DNA from: Candidatus Aminicenantes bacterium
GTDB taxonomy: Bacteria > Acidobacteriota > Aminicenantia > Aminicenantales > UBA4085
Length of the DNA stretch: 56,679 nucleotides
NCBI GenBank assembly: GCA_026393855.1
Contig: JAPKZJ010000092.1
Location: 1-56,679, forward strand
Direction of reading: 5' to 3'
The notes beneath the pieces were generated by a model, which ran no database searches, had not been told where the DNA came from, and saw only the letters and a list, made by a program, of their open reading frames with translations. Each line of letters starts with the position of its first letter. Position 1 is the stretch's first letter. Made by a program: the position numbers and the translations under genes. Shown here one piece after another: positions 1 to 8,156 of the stretch.

Positions 1-206
1 TAAACCAGTCGGACCGTGATCGTGCGGATGTCGATCCGGAAGGTGTCGGCCAGGAGCTTCGTTTCGTCCAGATTCCTGACCCGTAAACTTGAAACGCTTT
101 GAGACCTGGCGCCCGAGCCGGAGCTAAGGACGGCCAGGCAAAACAACGGGATCAACGCCGCCCAGAATCGCCAGGTTACGGCCTGAGTTCGATGTTCCCT
201 CGACAT
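1..206 (-). CDS. N-terminal part of an exported protein, cut by the window edge
   Basis: The reading frame opens at an ATG at 206 (an in-frame ATG at 212 is also possible) and stays open to base 1, giving 68 residues. A GAGGGAG purine stretch lies just upstream of either start. The protein has a basic start (MSREHRTQAVTWR), a hydrophobic stretch (FWAALIPLFCLAVLSS) and then SGSGARSQS, which is a typical signal peptide. The remaining residues (SLRVRNLDETKLLADTFRIDIRTITVRLV) do not identify a family. It follows the beta-propeller gene on the same strand by about 100 bases, so it may be a related exported protein in the same transcript. No function is assigned. Confidence 0.55.
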   Translation of the reverse strand, partial: MSREHRTQAVTWRFWAALIPLFCLAVLSSGSGARSQSVSSLRVRNLDETKLLADTFRIDIRTITVRLV

Positions 207-310
207 GCTCATCTCCCTCGGGGAGGGCCTGAACCGAGCCCCCTTCCCCATTGCGAATAACGATGCGGGCTCAAATATTGCTACATCGAAGCCCGGCCCG
301 GACTCCGGCT

Positions 311-1381
311 TCAGCCGACGACCTTATATCTGACGATTCGCAGGGTGTCGTCGGGCGCGCTCTCCCGGATGAACAGCGAATCCCCCTGAATGTTGAGCAG
401 ACGCCCCGGCGTCTTCAAGTAAAAAGCGTCGAGATATCGTCCCTCCGCATCAAAGACGTCAAACAGAATGCCCTTGTCGGGATCCTTGATCGAGGTTTGG
501 ACCCAGAGAACATCCTTGTATGAGTATATCGCGGTTATGTCGTCGGCAAATTCCGCCCCCGGCAGCTCATGTCGGGTCCCATCCGAAGATATGATGGCGC
601 CCCGCTTCTCTTTCGGGGGCGCGGGGACTTTCTTGTACTTCCGGTTCAAGACCAGCAGCCGATCCGGCTTCTGAAGATCGAGGATCTTGATGGAGTAATC
701 CTTCGTGTGGGACACGGCGAAACGGCGCGATGATAACGGAACTCCGAAAAAGGCGTCCCACTTAATGGCGCCTCCCGCCCTTATCATCCGGACAGGGAAA
801 GCGGCCAAGCGGCGAGCCCCGCTGCCGTCATGCGCAATGGAAACCAGGGCGACTTCCATGGTCTTGACGCCCGCCGTAGCACCCGGTTCCGGCCAATGCA
901 TTTGCCAGCCGAGCAGGCGGTCACCCGCCTGACCGATAAAATCCCACCTGTCTCCGAGGCTCTGGAGGGAGATGTCGCTGACCAGCTTGTCCCGGGAGTC
1001 GAACCTGACGAGCTTGCTCGAATCATTGCTGTGGACGATAACGCCGTCAGGCAAGGCTTCCAAGCCCGAAACGTAGTTCAGCTCGCCGGGTCCTTGGCCC
1101 TTACGATAGAGGTTGGCCATGAATTTGCCTTTGGCATCGACGTGGATGAGCTGATCCTGATCATAGAAATAGAGCGAGCCATCCGGCGCGACCTTGAGAT
1201 AACTCGGATACTTGAGGAAGAACTCGCCGCTTTCGTCGGTGATCCGAAGATCCTCCTTAAGCTGGAGGATCCGTCCCGCTTCGGGATTCAGGGGCTTGTC
1301 CGGGACATGAACCGGAGCCTGGGCATCCGCGGACACAAAGGCCGAAAGGATCATAGCCGCAGCGGCGGGAGCTATTCTCAT
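311..1381 (-). CDS. Exported 6-bladed beta-propeller (NHL-like) protein
   Basis: This 356-residue protein begins with a signal peptide (MRIAPAAAAMILSAFVSADA, likely cut near ADA-QA). Repeated blade-like units follow, of the type xDGxLYFYDxxxxxIHVDAKGKF and ALPDGVIVHSNDSSKLVRFDSRDK, and the linker GQGPGEL is common in 6-bladed beta-propeller lipoproteins of Acidobacteria-like and Bacteroidetes genomes. The propeller spans roughly residues 45-330. No catalytic residues are apparent, so it is more likely a binding or sensing surface protein than an enzyme. It lies upstream of the truncated exported protein on the same strand. The fold call is fairly sure; the role is unknown. Confidence 0.75.
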   Translation of the reverse strand: MRIAPAAAAMILSAFVSADAQAPVHVPDKPLNPEAGRILQLKEDLRITDESGEFFLKYPSYLKVAPDGSLYFYDQDQLIHVDAKGKFMANLYRKGQGPGELNYVSGLEALPDGVIVHSNDSSKLVRFDSRDKLVSDISLQSLGDRWDFIGQAGDRLLGWQMHWPEPGATAGVKTMEVALVSIAHDGSGARRLAAFPVRMIRAGGAIKWDAFFGVPLSSRRFAVSHTKDYSIKILDLQKPDRLLVLNRKYKKVPAPPKEKRGAIISSDGTRHELPGAEFADDITAIYSYKDVLWVQTSIKDPDKGILFDVFDAEGRYLDAFYLKTPGRLLNIQGDSLFIRESAPDDTLRIVRYKVVG

Positions 1382-1455
1382 CGCATTCCCTTTTCGTGAC
1401 GTTCCCCGATTTTATAGCCCAAAGCCTTCCCGCCCGCAAGCCAGTCAGCCGCCGA

Positions 1456-1740
1456 TTAGTAATGATACCGGGCTTGTAGAAAGTTGATCGACTCGTCTCG
1501 CACAAGATAGACCAGCCGATGTTCCTGGGTCAGACGCCGCGACCAGGCTCCCGGAGCAAGGTGTTTCAGAGGTTCTGGTTTGCCAATGCCCTTATACGGG
1601 TCCCGCAAAACGGCCTCGACCAGCTCGAGGATGCGAAGCGCTGTTTTTCGGTCATTGCGGACCCAATGGCGCAGATCCTCGAGAAACTCGGGGAGGAAGA
1701 CGGCCTCACGGTTCTTTGGGCTCAAGGCCGACCTCGGCAC
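1456..1740 (-). CDS. yoeB: YoeB-family toxin (ribosome-dependent mRNA endonuclease)
   Basis: The C-terminal half carries the YoeB signature: WSRRLTQEHRLVYLV followed by the terminal RYHY. In E. coli YoeB, the equivalent Arg in the EHRLVY segment and the last His-Tyr pair belong to the RNase site. YoeB-type toxins cleave mRNA in the ribosomal A site. The gene overlaps the end of the antitoxin gene by 35 bases, so the pair is translationally coupled. YoeB proteins are usually about 85 residues, so the first 10 of these 94 residues may not be made. An in-frame TTG 15 bases downstream of the ATG, preceded by GAGG, is an alternative start. Confidence 0.88.
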   Translation of the reverse strand: MPRSALSPKNREAVFLPEFLEDLRHWVRNDRKTALRILELVEAVLRDPYKGIGKPEPLKHLAPGAWSRRLTQEHRLVYLVRDESINFLQARYHY

Positions 1741-1999
1741 GGAGCTCGTTCAAGGTCATGGATGCTCCCTCACCGGCCAAGGCCCCCCGCAGGGCGGACA
1801 GCAGCCGTTGCGCGTTTTTCGGCGAGCGCAGAAGGTGCGCCGTCTCGAGGATCGAATCCAATTCGTCCGCGGCGATCATGGCGACTCGCCCCTTGCCGCG
1901 GCGGCGTTCGATGACGACCGTTTCCCGATCAAGGGAGACGCGGTCGAGCAGCTCGGCGAGATTCGCCCGGGCATGGCTGTAGGTCGTTCGGAGGGACAT
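1706..1999 (-). CDS. yefM: YefM/Phd-family antitoxin
   Basis: The 97-residue protein starts MSLRTTYSHARANLAELLDRV, the typical YefM/Phd N-terminal DNA-binding fold, and continues with TVVIERRRGKGRVAMIAADELDSILET. The C-terminal half should wrap the toxin. An upstream in-frame ATG at 2035 lies inside the operator and is rejected. The ATG at 1999 has AAGAGAAAA just upstream. The antitoxin normally neutralises YoeB by binding it, and the complex represses its own promoter. The order antitoxin then toxin is the usual one. Confidence 0.9.
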   Translation of the reverse strand: MSLRTTYSHARANLAELLDRVSLDRETVVIERRRGKGRVAMIAADELDSILETAHLLRSPKNAQRLLSALRGALAGEGASMTLNELRAEVGLEPKEP

Positions 2000-2015
2000 C
2001 GGATTTTCTCTTAAT

Positions 2016-2034
2016 TGTACAACTTTATTGTACA
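2016..2034 (-). promoter_or_regulatory. YefM-YoeB operator: two TGTACA palindromes
   Basis: TGTACA occurs at 2016-2021 and again at 2029-2034, centres 13 bases apart and 17 bases upstream of the antitoxin start. From memory, the E. coli yefM-yoeB operator is built of two palindromes with this same TGTACA core about one helical turn apart. The match in sequence, number and spacing supports autoregulation here. Confidence 0.8.
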
Positions 2035-2144
2035 TGTTTTTCGGCCTCCGTCAAGCCCGGATGGCGGGCCCCTTGATTAAGACGCATCGGCGAGGGCTTT
2101 TTCTCAAGAAGCTCCAAAAAGCGGCGGCAAGCCGCCCGGCCGGT

Positions 2145-2173
2145 TTGACTAAACACTCCCCGGCCGCTATATT
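2145..2173 (+). promoter_or_regulatory. Sigma-70-type promoter of guaA
   Basis: TTGACT (2145-2150) and TATATT (2168-2173) are separated by 17 bases, a near-consensus housekeeping promoter. Transcription would start near 2180, leaving a leader of about 14 bases with AAGGAATC as ribosome binding site. That is too short for a purine riboswitch. Confidence 0.65.
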
Positions 2174-2193
2174 GTTCGGCAAGGAATCATCCC

Positions 2194-4014
2194 ATGAAGC
2201 ACGACACGATCGCGGTCATCGATTTCGGGGGGCAGTACGCCCATCTGATCGCCACCAAGGTGCGGCGGATGAAAGTCTATGCCGAGATCCGCCAGCCCGA
2301 GGACCCGATCGAGATGTTCCGCGACTGCAAGGGCATCATCATCTCGGGCAGCCCCAGCTTCTCGGCCTTCGGGGAGGATTCCGGCTACACCAAGGCCATC
2401 TATGATTTGCCCATCCCGATTCTCGGCTTTTGCTTCGGCCACCAGGAGATCGCCAAGCACTACGGCGGCAAGATCGTCCACGGCGGCAAGGAGTGGGGCC
2501 ACACCGAGCTTCACGTTTGCGCCGATTCGCCTATTTTCCGGGGGCTGGATCGGGTCGAGCAGGTCTGGATGAGCCATTTCGACACGGTCACGGAGATCGG
2601 GCCGGACTTCGAGGAGATCGGATATTCGCGGCTGGGAGCCGAGGGGGACGTCCATCGCTTCGCGGCCATCGCCTCAGACAAGCTCAAGCGCTACGGATTC
2701 CAATACCATCCTGAGGTCGACGACACGGTCAACGGCGAGACGATGATCCGCAACTTCGTCCTCGACATCTGCCGCTGCCGCCAGACCTGGACGATGGGCA
2801 ACTACGTCGGGGAGCAGATTCGCTCGATCAAGGACCGGGTCGGCGGCCAGTCGGTCTTCCTGCTGGCCTCCGGCGGGATCGACTCGACGGTCTGCGCCGT
2901 CCTGCTCGGCAAAGCCCTGGGGCCGGAGCGGCTGCATCTGCTCCACGTCGACAACGGTCTGATGCGCAAAGACGAGAGCCGCACGGTCGTGGAGAAGTTC
3001 CAGGCCGTCGGCCTGGGCACGAACCTCCACTTCATCGACGCCTCGGAGGACTTCCTCAAGGCCCTGGCCGGGATCGTCGAGCCGGAGAAGAAGCGGCTGG
3101 CCATCGGCAACACCTTCATCGAGGTCTTCGAGCGCGAAGCCCGCCGGCTGGGCATTCAGGATCATCTCCTGGGCCAGGGCACGATCTACCCGGACACGAT
3201 CGAGACGGGCGGCACCAAGCGCTCGGACACGATCAAGACCCACCACAACCGGGTCCCCCTGATCGAAGAGATGATCAAGGCGGGCCGGGTCATCGAGCCC
3301 CTCTCCGATCTTTACAAAGTTGAGGTCCGGGAGCTGGGCGAGCTGCTCGGCCTGGAGCGGGACATGGTCTGGAAGCACCCCTTCCCCGGCCCGGGGCTGG
3401 GCGTCCGGCTTCTCTGCAATACGGGGGTGGCGGATACGTCCGAGTTCGAGCGGATGATCCCCGAGGCCAAAGCCGCAGCGGCCAAGTTCGGCGTCGAAGC
3501 CGAGATCCTGCCCATCCGGTCGGTCGGCGTCAAGGCCGACCTGCGGGCCTACGAGCACCCGGTTCTTCTCTCGGCCGACAAGCCTTGGGAAAAGATTGTA
3601 GAGACGGCCGGGACGATCTTCCGCGATGTCTACGGGATCAACCGCTGCCTCTGGAACCTGGCCGGCGGCGCGCCCAAGAGCTTCGAGCCGCTGGCGGCGA
3701 CCGTCACCCGGGATAGGCTCGACCTTCTGCGGGAGGCCGACGCCCTGGTCATGGACGGACTGTGCCGCCACGGCATTTACGACGAGATCTGGCAGTGCCC
3801 GACGGTCTTCGTGCCCCTGCGAATCGACGGCCGGGGCCGCGAGCTGGTCATCATCCGGCCGATCCACTCCGAGCGGGCCATGACGGCCCGCCCGGCCCGC
3901 CTGCCCGAGGCGCTGATCGCCGAGCTGCGGACCTCGATCCTGGCCCTGCCCGGAATCAGCGGGCTGGCGCTGGACGTCACGTCCAAGCCGCCCGGCACGA
4001 TCGAGTGGGAGTGA
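2194..4014 (+). CDS. guaA: GMP synthase (glutamine-hydrolysing), long eukaryote-like form
   Basis: It converts XMP, glutamine and ATP to GMP. The N-terminal class I glutamine amidotransferase has its nucleophile in GFCFGHQE (Cys80) and partners in YHPEV (His172, Glu174). The ATP-pyrophosphatase domain has the PP-loop LASGGIDST (about 225-232). The C-terminus ends in DVTSKPPGTIEWE. At 606 residues it is about 80 longer than the usual bacterial enzyme of around 525. The extra length lies in the dimerisation domain, after GVRLLCNTG, and resembles the insert of human GMPS in layout and in motifs such as LPIRSVGVKADLRAY. All catalytic motifs are intact. Guanine deaminase lies nearby on the other strand. 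Confidence 0.97.
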   Translation: MKHDTIAVIDFGGQYAHLIATKVRRMKVYAEIRQPEDPIEMFRDCKGIIISGSPSFSAFGEDSGYTKAIYDLPIPILGFCFGHQEIAKHYGGKIVHGGKEWGHTELHVCADSPIFRGLDRVEQVWMSHFDTVTEIGPDFEEIGYSRLGAEGDVHRFAAIASDKLKRYGFQYHPEVDDTVNGETMIRNFVLDICRCRQTWTMGNYVGEQIRSIKDRVGGQSVFLLASGGIDSTVCAVLLGKALGPERLHLLHVDNGLMRKDESRTVVEKFQAVGLGTNLHFIDASEDFLKALAGIVEPEKKRLAIGNTFIEVFEREARRLGIQDHLLGQGTIYPDTIETGGTKRSDTIKTHHNRVPLIEEMIKAGRVIEPLSDLYKVEVRELGELLGLERDMVWKHPFPGPGLGVRLLCNTGVADTSEFERMIPEAKAAAAKFGVEAEILPIRSVGVKADLRAYEHPVLLSADKPWEKIVETAGTIFRDVYGINRCLWNLAGGAPKSFEPLAATVTRDRLDLLREADALVMDGLCRHGIYDEIWQCPTVFVPLRIDGRGRELVIIRPIHSERAMTARPARLPEALIAELRTSILALPGISGLALDVTSKPPGTIEWE

Positions 4015-4054
4015 CGGCCGAACGCACCCGCCGTTATAGGCGCTTTTTAATAAA

Positions 4055-4349
4055 GAATCTCTTCCATTCAGTGTGGGTAGGTGAGACGGCACGGTATTCG
4101 GCCGACGGCGAAACCGCGCGGGTTTAGACTTTTTTACGAACCTCTTCGAGGGAACCCAACGGGCGCCGAGGGATGTTTGAGCACGTGGCGCTCATCGAGA
4201 ACGAAACAGAGTGGGTGATCGTGCAGATTGGGAAGATCGAATATGCGGAGTTCCGCAGGCGCCGAGAAGAGTAGCGCAAAAAAGGCGTGAAAAACCCGCG
4301 CCGCCGGGCCGAATTCCGTGCCGTAGGCCACACAGAATGGAAGAGAACC
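4055..4349. repeat. MITE-like repeat, copy 1
   Basis: The gap between guaA and the next gene is filled by a repeat of about 295 bases that occurs again at 10443-10743. Its ends, 4055-4075 and 4329-4349, are inverted repeats matching at 18 of 21 positions. The core shares recognisable blocks with copy 2, including TTTGAGCACG, GAGTGGGTGATC and ATGCGGAGTTCCG. No reading frame is kept between copies without frameshifts, so it is non-coding. A weak CGCC/GGCG hairpin followed by CTTTTT at 4029-4047 could terminate guaA. Confidence 0.7.
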
Positions 4350-4355
4350 TTAATA

Positions 4356-4408
4356 AAGTTCTTCTCCCGATTCCGGGAAACGCGGTCCGGAGATGGGAAA
4401 CGAACCTT
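4356..4408. repeat. Miniature derivative of the same repeat, in tandem
   Basis: Directly after copy 1, the segments 4356-4376 and 4387-4408 form an imperfect inverted repeat resembling the two ends of copy 2 (TCTCCC...CCGG against CCGGAGATGGGA). It looks like a copy reduced to its termini. Confidence 0.5.
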
Positions 4409-4419
4409 AATCCCGCTCC

Positions 4420-6870
4420 TTACTGCCTCCAGGATTTACGCATCGTGGCCAGGCCGCTGCACGTCCGGCGATCGGCTGGAGCGTCGATCGCCGGCCCGAC
4501 GATCTCCATCTTGAGAAAGATATGATCGCCGGGAGAACCGGCAGCTCCGTCTTTGGGCAGGGTCAGCCAATAGTCCACATAACGGTCGAAGCGGCCGATG
4601 CGAAAGTCCCAGCGGTCCTCGGCCACCGGCTTGGCGCCGGCCCGGTCGGGGCCGCGCAGCAGCGTCACCGCCCGCGTCTTGACGCCCGAGGCCCCGTCCT
4701 CGAATCGCAGAGTCACGTCGTATTCGCCCGGTCCGTCAATCGCTCCGTCGACGTCGGCCCACAGCTCGATGGCATCCGAACCGGCGAAGTCTTCGCTTTT
4801 CCAGCGGGCGACCGGGCGGCTGCGAAAGGCGGCGGCGGGATCAGGCAGATGGAGATCCGCGAAGAAATAACGTTCGGCATCCGCCAAGTGAGCGGAAAAG
4901 TCGACCGTGTCCCGAAAGCGCGAGGCGAGCTTGTGGCGGGGCACGGGATTGACTTCCCTTCCCCAACGGTCGAGGGCTTGGGTAAGCGAACGAGCGGTCG
5001 CGTCGAGCCCGGCCAAGGCCCGGCCCAGACGCGCTTGCTTCTCTGCGGCATCCGTCAATGATCTGGCCGCAGCGATTTCCTGCAGACCGGCCAAAAGATC
5101 CAAAACACCGGCCACGCTCAGCGTTTCGACCAGGATGGCGGGATCGTCGATCGTGACAGCCAAGGCCAGGGCTTTATCGACGCGGGCCCGGCTGTCGGCG
5201 AAATCGGAAGCATCCGCGAACTCGGTCAGGAGCGTCCCCCCGAAGGCCATCCGGGTGAGCGATTCGGACAGGCTGCCCGGCACGATCCGGCCATCGACAA
5301 AGACCAACCCTCCGGCGCCGAAGAGCAGATTCTCGACGGTCCGGCTGCCGGCCAGCTTCCAGCCGACGGGTCCGAGCATTTCGGCCCAAGCCGCGAATTC
5401 AACCGGATGGGGAATCCCCCGCCGCAAGGCATAGACCTCGGCAAACTCCCGCGGCGTCCGGCCGCTGCTATTCCAGCCCCATTCGGCGGCGGCCGTGACA
5501 TTGAACTCATAATAGCGATTGTTGGGCGTAGCGTAGCCGAAGAAACCGTGCAGCCCCTTGGACGCGAACTCCAACATCCTGGCTTTCATGAAATGGGCGC
5601 CGCTGAAGGGGAAAACGGTTCGCCAGGAGTTCGTCAGCTGGGGATAGACACCCAACCAACCGCCGGCGGATGCGAATTTTTCCAGCAGCGGCTCGATCAT
5701 CGGCCGGTGGGAGCTGTCATAGGTCCGGCCGCCGTCGTAATAGATCACCTTGGTCTGCGGCGCGATCGAGGCCAGCACCTCGTCGTTGACGTCGTGGCTG
5801 GCCTGGGTCAACAGGATGCGGAGCCGAGAGCCGGGATGACGCGGGCGGATCATTTCAAAGGCCCGTTGGATGCCCTGGGCCTCCAGGACGAACGGCTCTT
5901 TCCCGGCACAGAGAGGGCAGTAGCAGCGATTCGTCTCTTCCGAAAGCCAGACGTCCACTTCGTCCACACCGGGAAGCGCCAGCAAGAGGCCCATCCAGCC
6001 GGAGAGCAGCTCGGCCGTTTTGGGTTGGGAGAAGCAGACGGGCGGCGTGTAGTCGGTCGGGAGAGGCTTGCCCGGTTCGGGAGTCGCCGCCACTTCGGGA
6101 TGGTAGCGGAACAGGCCCGTGCCGGCCAATTGCTCCATGTGGAGGATGATAGGGACGAGCTTAATGCCCTGCCGGCCGCTTTCCTCCAGCCATCGCGGAT
6201 CGAGCGAAGCCTTGGGCGAGCCGTCTTCGTTGAAGCCGAGCTGGGCATGGACTTCGACGGCGTTCATCTTGCGCTCGGCCAGCCAGGGCATGTCCAGGAT
6301 CGAATTGCCGCCCCATTCGCCCCGCTCTTCCAGGTCGGGCCAATCCAGGATCGAGACTTGCGGGATTTCGAAGCGCGTTTCGGGAGTCGGGCCGGGCGAA
6401 ACGAGCTGACGCAGCGTTGTGGCGGCGTAGAGAAGCCCCGCCGGCGTGTTGGCGGCCAAAAGCAGGCCGCGGAATCGGCCCGCCTGGAGAATGGGCCGGA
6501 TGGCGTAGGCTTGCGCGCTGTTGGGCGCGGCCCGCAGTGCGTCCTGGAGATCGGCCGGACAATCTCCCGACGTCAGCACGCCGCGGATCTCGAATCCCTC
6601 CCCTTTGGCCAAAGGAGCGAGGATCGCGGCCGCAGTGCGGATAAAAGGCGATTTCATGTCCGGTAGTGATAGAGAGATTTCGCGAGAGGCGATCCGTACG
6701 GATCCGGCCGTCTCGATCTTCTGGGGCAAAGGGATGAGCCGGTCCGTCCAACGTTTGAGGACGCCGGGCGAATCGACGGCGGGCGCGCTGATGAGCGCCG
6801 TCGCGCCGCACAGGAAAACGCCGGCCCAGAATAGTTGAGGAGCGGGGAAGCGGTGTTTGGCCAAGGGCAT
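4420..6870 (-). CDS. Exported GH20-N-terminal-domain protein, probable glycoside hydrolase-like
   Basis: The 816-residue protein has a signal or anchor sequence (about 12-30) and then a GH20b-type domain: LIPLPQKIETAGSVRI (about 45-60) and GLLLAANTPAGLLYAATTLRQLV. This domain precedes the catalytic barrel in beta-hexosaminidases and related enzymes. A barrel-like region starts at SILDWPDLEERGEWGG and continues through MNAVEVHAQLGF. The usual GH20 Asp-Glu pair is not obvious; instead there is VDVWLSEETNRCYCPLC, a Cys-rich motif seen in DUF4838-like or alpha-glucuronidase-like proteins. A beta-sandwich-like C-terminus follows. It starts 5 bases after the guanine deaminase stop, so the two are probably cotranscribed. 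The substrate is unknown. Confidence 0.7.
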   Translation of the reverse strand: MPLAKHRFPAPQLFWAGVFLCGATALISAPAVDSPGVLKRWTDRLIPLPQKIETAGSVRIASREISLSLPDMKSPFIRTAAAILAPLAKGEGFEIRGVLTSGDCPADLQDALRAAPNSAQAYAIRPILQAGRFRGLLLAANTPAGLLYAATTLRQLVSPGPTPETRFEIPQVSILDWPDLEERGEWGGNSILDMPWLAERKMNAVEVHAQLGFNEDGSPKASLDPRWLEESGRQGIKLVPIILHMEQLAGTGLFRYHPEVAATPEPGKPLPTDYTPPVCFSQPKTAELLSGWMGLLLALPGVDEVDVWLSEETNRCYCPLCAGKEPFVLEAQGIQRAFEMIRPRHPGSRLRILLTQASHDVNDEVLASIAPQTKVIYYDGGRTYDSSHRPMIEPLLEKFASAGGWLGVYPQLTNSWRTVFPFSGAHFMKARMLEFASKGLHGFFGYATPNNRYYEFNVTAAAEWGWNSSGRTPREFAEVYALRRGIPHPVEFAAWAEMLGPVGWKLAGSRTVENLLFGAGGLVFVDGRIVPGSLSESLTRMAFGGTLLTEFADASDFADSRARVDKALALAVTIDDPAILVETLSVAGVLDLLAGLQEIAAARSLTDAAEKQARLGRALAGLDATARSLTQALDRWGREVNPVPRHKLASRFRDTVDFSAHLADAERYFFADLHLPDPAAAFRSRPVARWKSEDFAGSDAIELWADVDGAIDGPGEYDVTLRFEDGASGVKTRAVTLLRGPDRAGAKPVAEDRWDFRIGRFDRYVDYWLTLPKDGAAGSPGDHIFLKMEIVGPAIDAPADRRTCSGLATMRKSWRQ

Positions 6871-6875
6871 TTCCT

Positions 6876-7361
6876 TCAGTAAAGGACTTTATTTGTCCGG
6901 CCGGCCCACTCGGCAAAGACACCGAGACAGGCCTCGCGCAATAGCGGGCGGGCCAGCGGAGCCCCTTTCACCGGCCGGCCGGCAAGGGCGTCGTAGATAT
7001 CCTTGTCGGCGAAGCCGATACGGGCCGCGTCCCGCCGATCGCAGCCGAAATAAAAGACCTTGATCCGGGCCCAGTGCATCGCCGCCAGGCACATCGGGCA
7101 GGGCTCGCAAGTCGTATAGACCGTGCAATCGGGGAGGTGGAAACGGCCGAGCTTATGGGAGGCGCGGCGCAGGGCCACGATCTCGGCGTGGGCGGTGGGA
7201 TCGTTCGAGGCGATCACACGGTTATGGCCGCGGGCGATGATCTGTCCGTTACAGACCAGAACCGCACCGAAAGGGCCGCCATCGCCCGCCCGAACTCCGC
7301 GGCGGGCCTCCGCTACAGCCAGGCGCATCCAGCGTTCGGCATCATCGCGTTTTCGGTCCAT
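6876..7361 (-). CDS. guaD: Guanine deaminase (cytidine-deaminase fold)
   Basis: This small zinc enzyme, 161 residues from the ATG at 7361, has the motifs HAEIVAL (His58 zinc ligand, Glu60 proton shuttle) and TCEPCPMC (Cys85 and Cys88 zinc ligands). The middle (WARIKVFYFGCDRRDAARIGFADKDIYDAL) and the aromatic C-terminus ending KVLY match the B. subtilis GuaD type rather than tRNA adenosine deaminase TadA. It would convert guanine to xanthine and ammonia. A GTG at 7373 is an alternative start. The nearby guaA links two guanine enzymes, though they are on opposite strands. Confidence 0.85.
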   Translation of the reverse strand: MDRKRDDAERWMRLAVAEARRGVRAGDGGPFGAVLVCNGQIIARGHNRVIASNDPTAHAEIVALRRASHKLGRFHLPDCTVYTTCEPCPMCLAAMHWARIKVFYFGCDRRDAARIGFADKDIYDALAGRPVKGAPLARPLLREACLGVFAEWAGRTNKVLY

Positions 7362-7422
7362 CGCTTCGCTCACCCGGCTATCATACCGGGCCGGCCGCCA
7401 CGGCGCAACCGCTGGGGCCGCT

Positions 7423-8154
7423 TCACAATCCCATAAACTTGATGGCGAAGCCGCACAGGAGGATCATGGCCCCCGCCGTGGCGTGCATCCACCGCTCCAG
7501 CCCGCCGAAGCGGGCGATCCGCAGGCCCGCCGATCCCAGGCCGACGATCGTCAGCATGGTCCCGATCGTGGCGACGGCGAACGCGGCCGTAACCAGGACG
7601 ACCGAACCGGCCCCCATCCGGGCCGCCGGATACATCAGGATCGGGATGAGCGGCTCGCACGGCCCGAAGATAAAGATGGTGAACAGCACCCAGGGCGTGA
7701 TGTTGGCCTTCGGCTCGGGACCGACGGCGGCCGGATCCCCGGCATGGGCGTGGACATGCTCATGGTCAGGGGAGTGGCCGTGATCGTGCCCGCCGTGGGG
7801 ATGATGATGGGCGTGGGTATGGGCCCGGCGGCGCAAGGCCCGCTTGATCCCCCATATGGCATAAACCAAACCGAAGCCGATCATCAGCCAGGCCGCGATG
7901 TCCCCGCGAGTCGCTTCGATGCCCTCCAGCCGGGCCACGGCGAGACCCAACCCGATGCCGGCCAGGCCGATCACGACCGAGCTCAAGACATGGCCGAGGC
8001 CGCAGAGCAGGGTGATGAAAAGAGTCTTGCGCCGGGTCCAGCGGCGGGCCTGGGACATGGCGATGAAGGGGATGTAATGATCGGGTCCGATGAGGGTGTG
8101 GACGAAGCCCAGCGAACCGGCGGTGAGGAGAAGGGCGGTCAGTTCGGATGTCAT
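7423..8154 (-). CDS. NicO/UreH-like nickel permease with His-rich loop
   Basis: The 243-residue membrane protein has about six hydrophobic segments. The first contains HTLIGPDHY, the His-x5-Asp-His signature of the NicO/RcnA and UreH-like metal transporters. A cytoplasmic or periplasmic loop near residues 112-138 is extremely His-rich (HTHAHHHPHGGHDHGHSPDHEHVHAH) and should bind nickel or cobalt. A later helix has FGPCEPLIP. The gene begins 2 bases after the TonB receptor stop, and nikR lies upstream, so nickel import across the inner membrane is the likely job. Efflux, as in RcnA, cannot be excluded from sequence alone. Confidence 0.8.
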   Translation of the reverse strand: MTSELTALLLTAGSLGFVHTLIGPDHYIPFIAMSQARRWTRRKTLFITLLCGLGHVLSSVVIGLAGIGLGLAVARLEGIEATRGDIAAWLMIGFGLVYAIWGIKRALRRRAHTHAHHHPHGGHDHGHSPDHEHVHAHAGDPAAVGPEPKANITPWVLFTIFIFGPCEPLIPILMYPAARMGAGSVVLVTAAFAVATIGTMLTIVGLGSAGLRIARFGGLERWMHATAGAMILLCGFAIKFMGL

Positions 8155-8156
8155 TT

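Noticed and set aside
2674-4092. 472-codon open frame opposite guaA
   Set aside because: Antisense shadow of a conserved gene; composition is Asp/Arg/Gly/Leu-rich without motifs.
5407-6666. 419-codon open frame opposite the GH20-domain gene
   Set aside because: The real gene has recognisable domains on the minus strand; this frame is a GC shadow.
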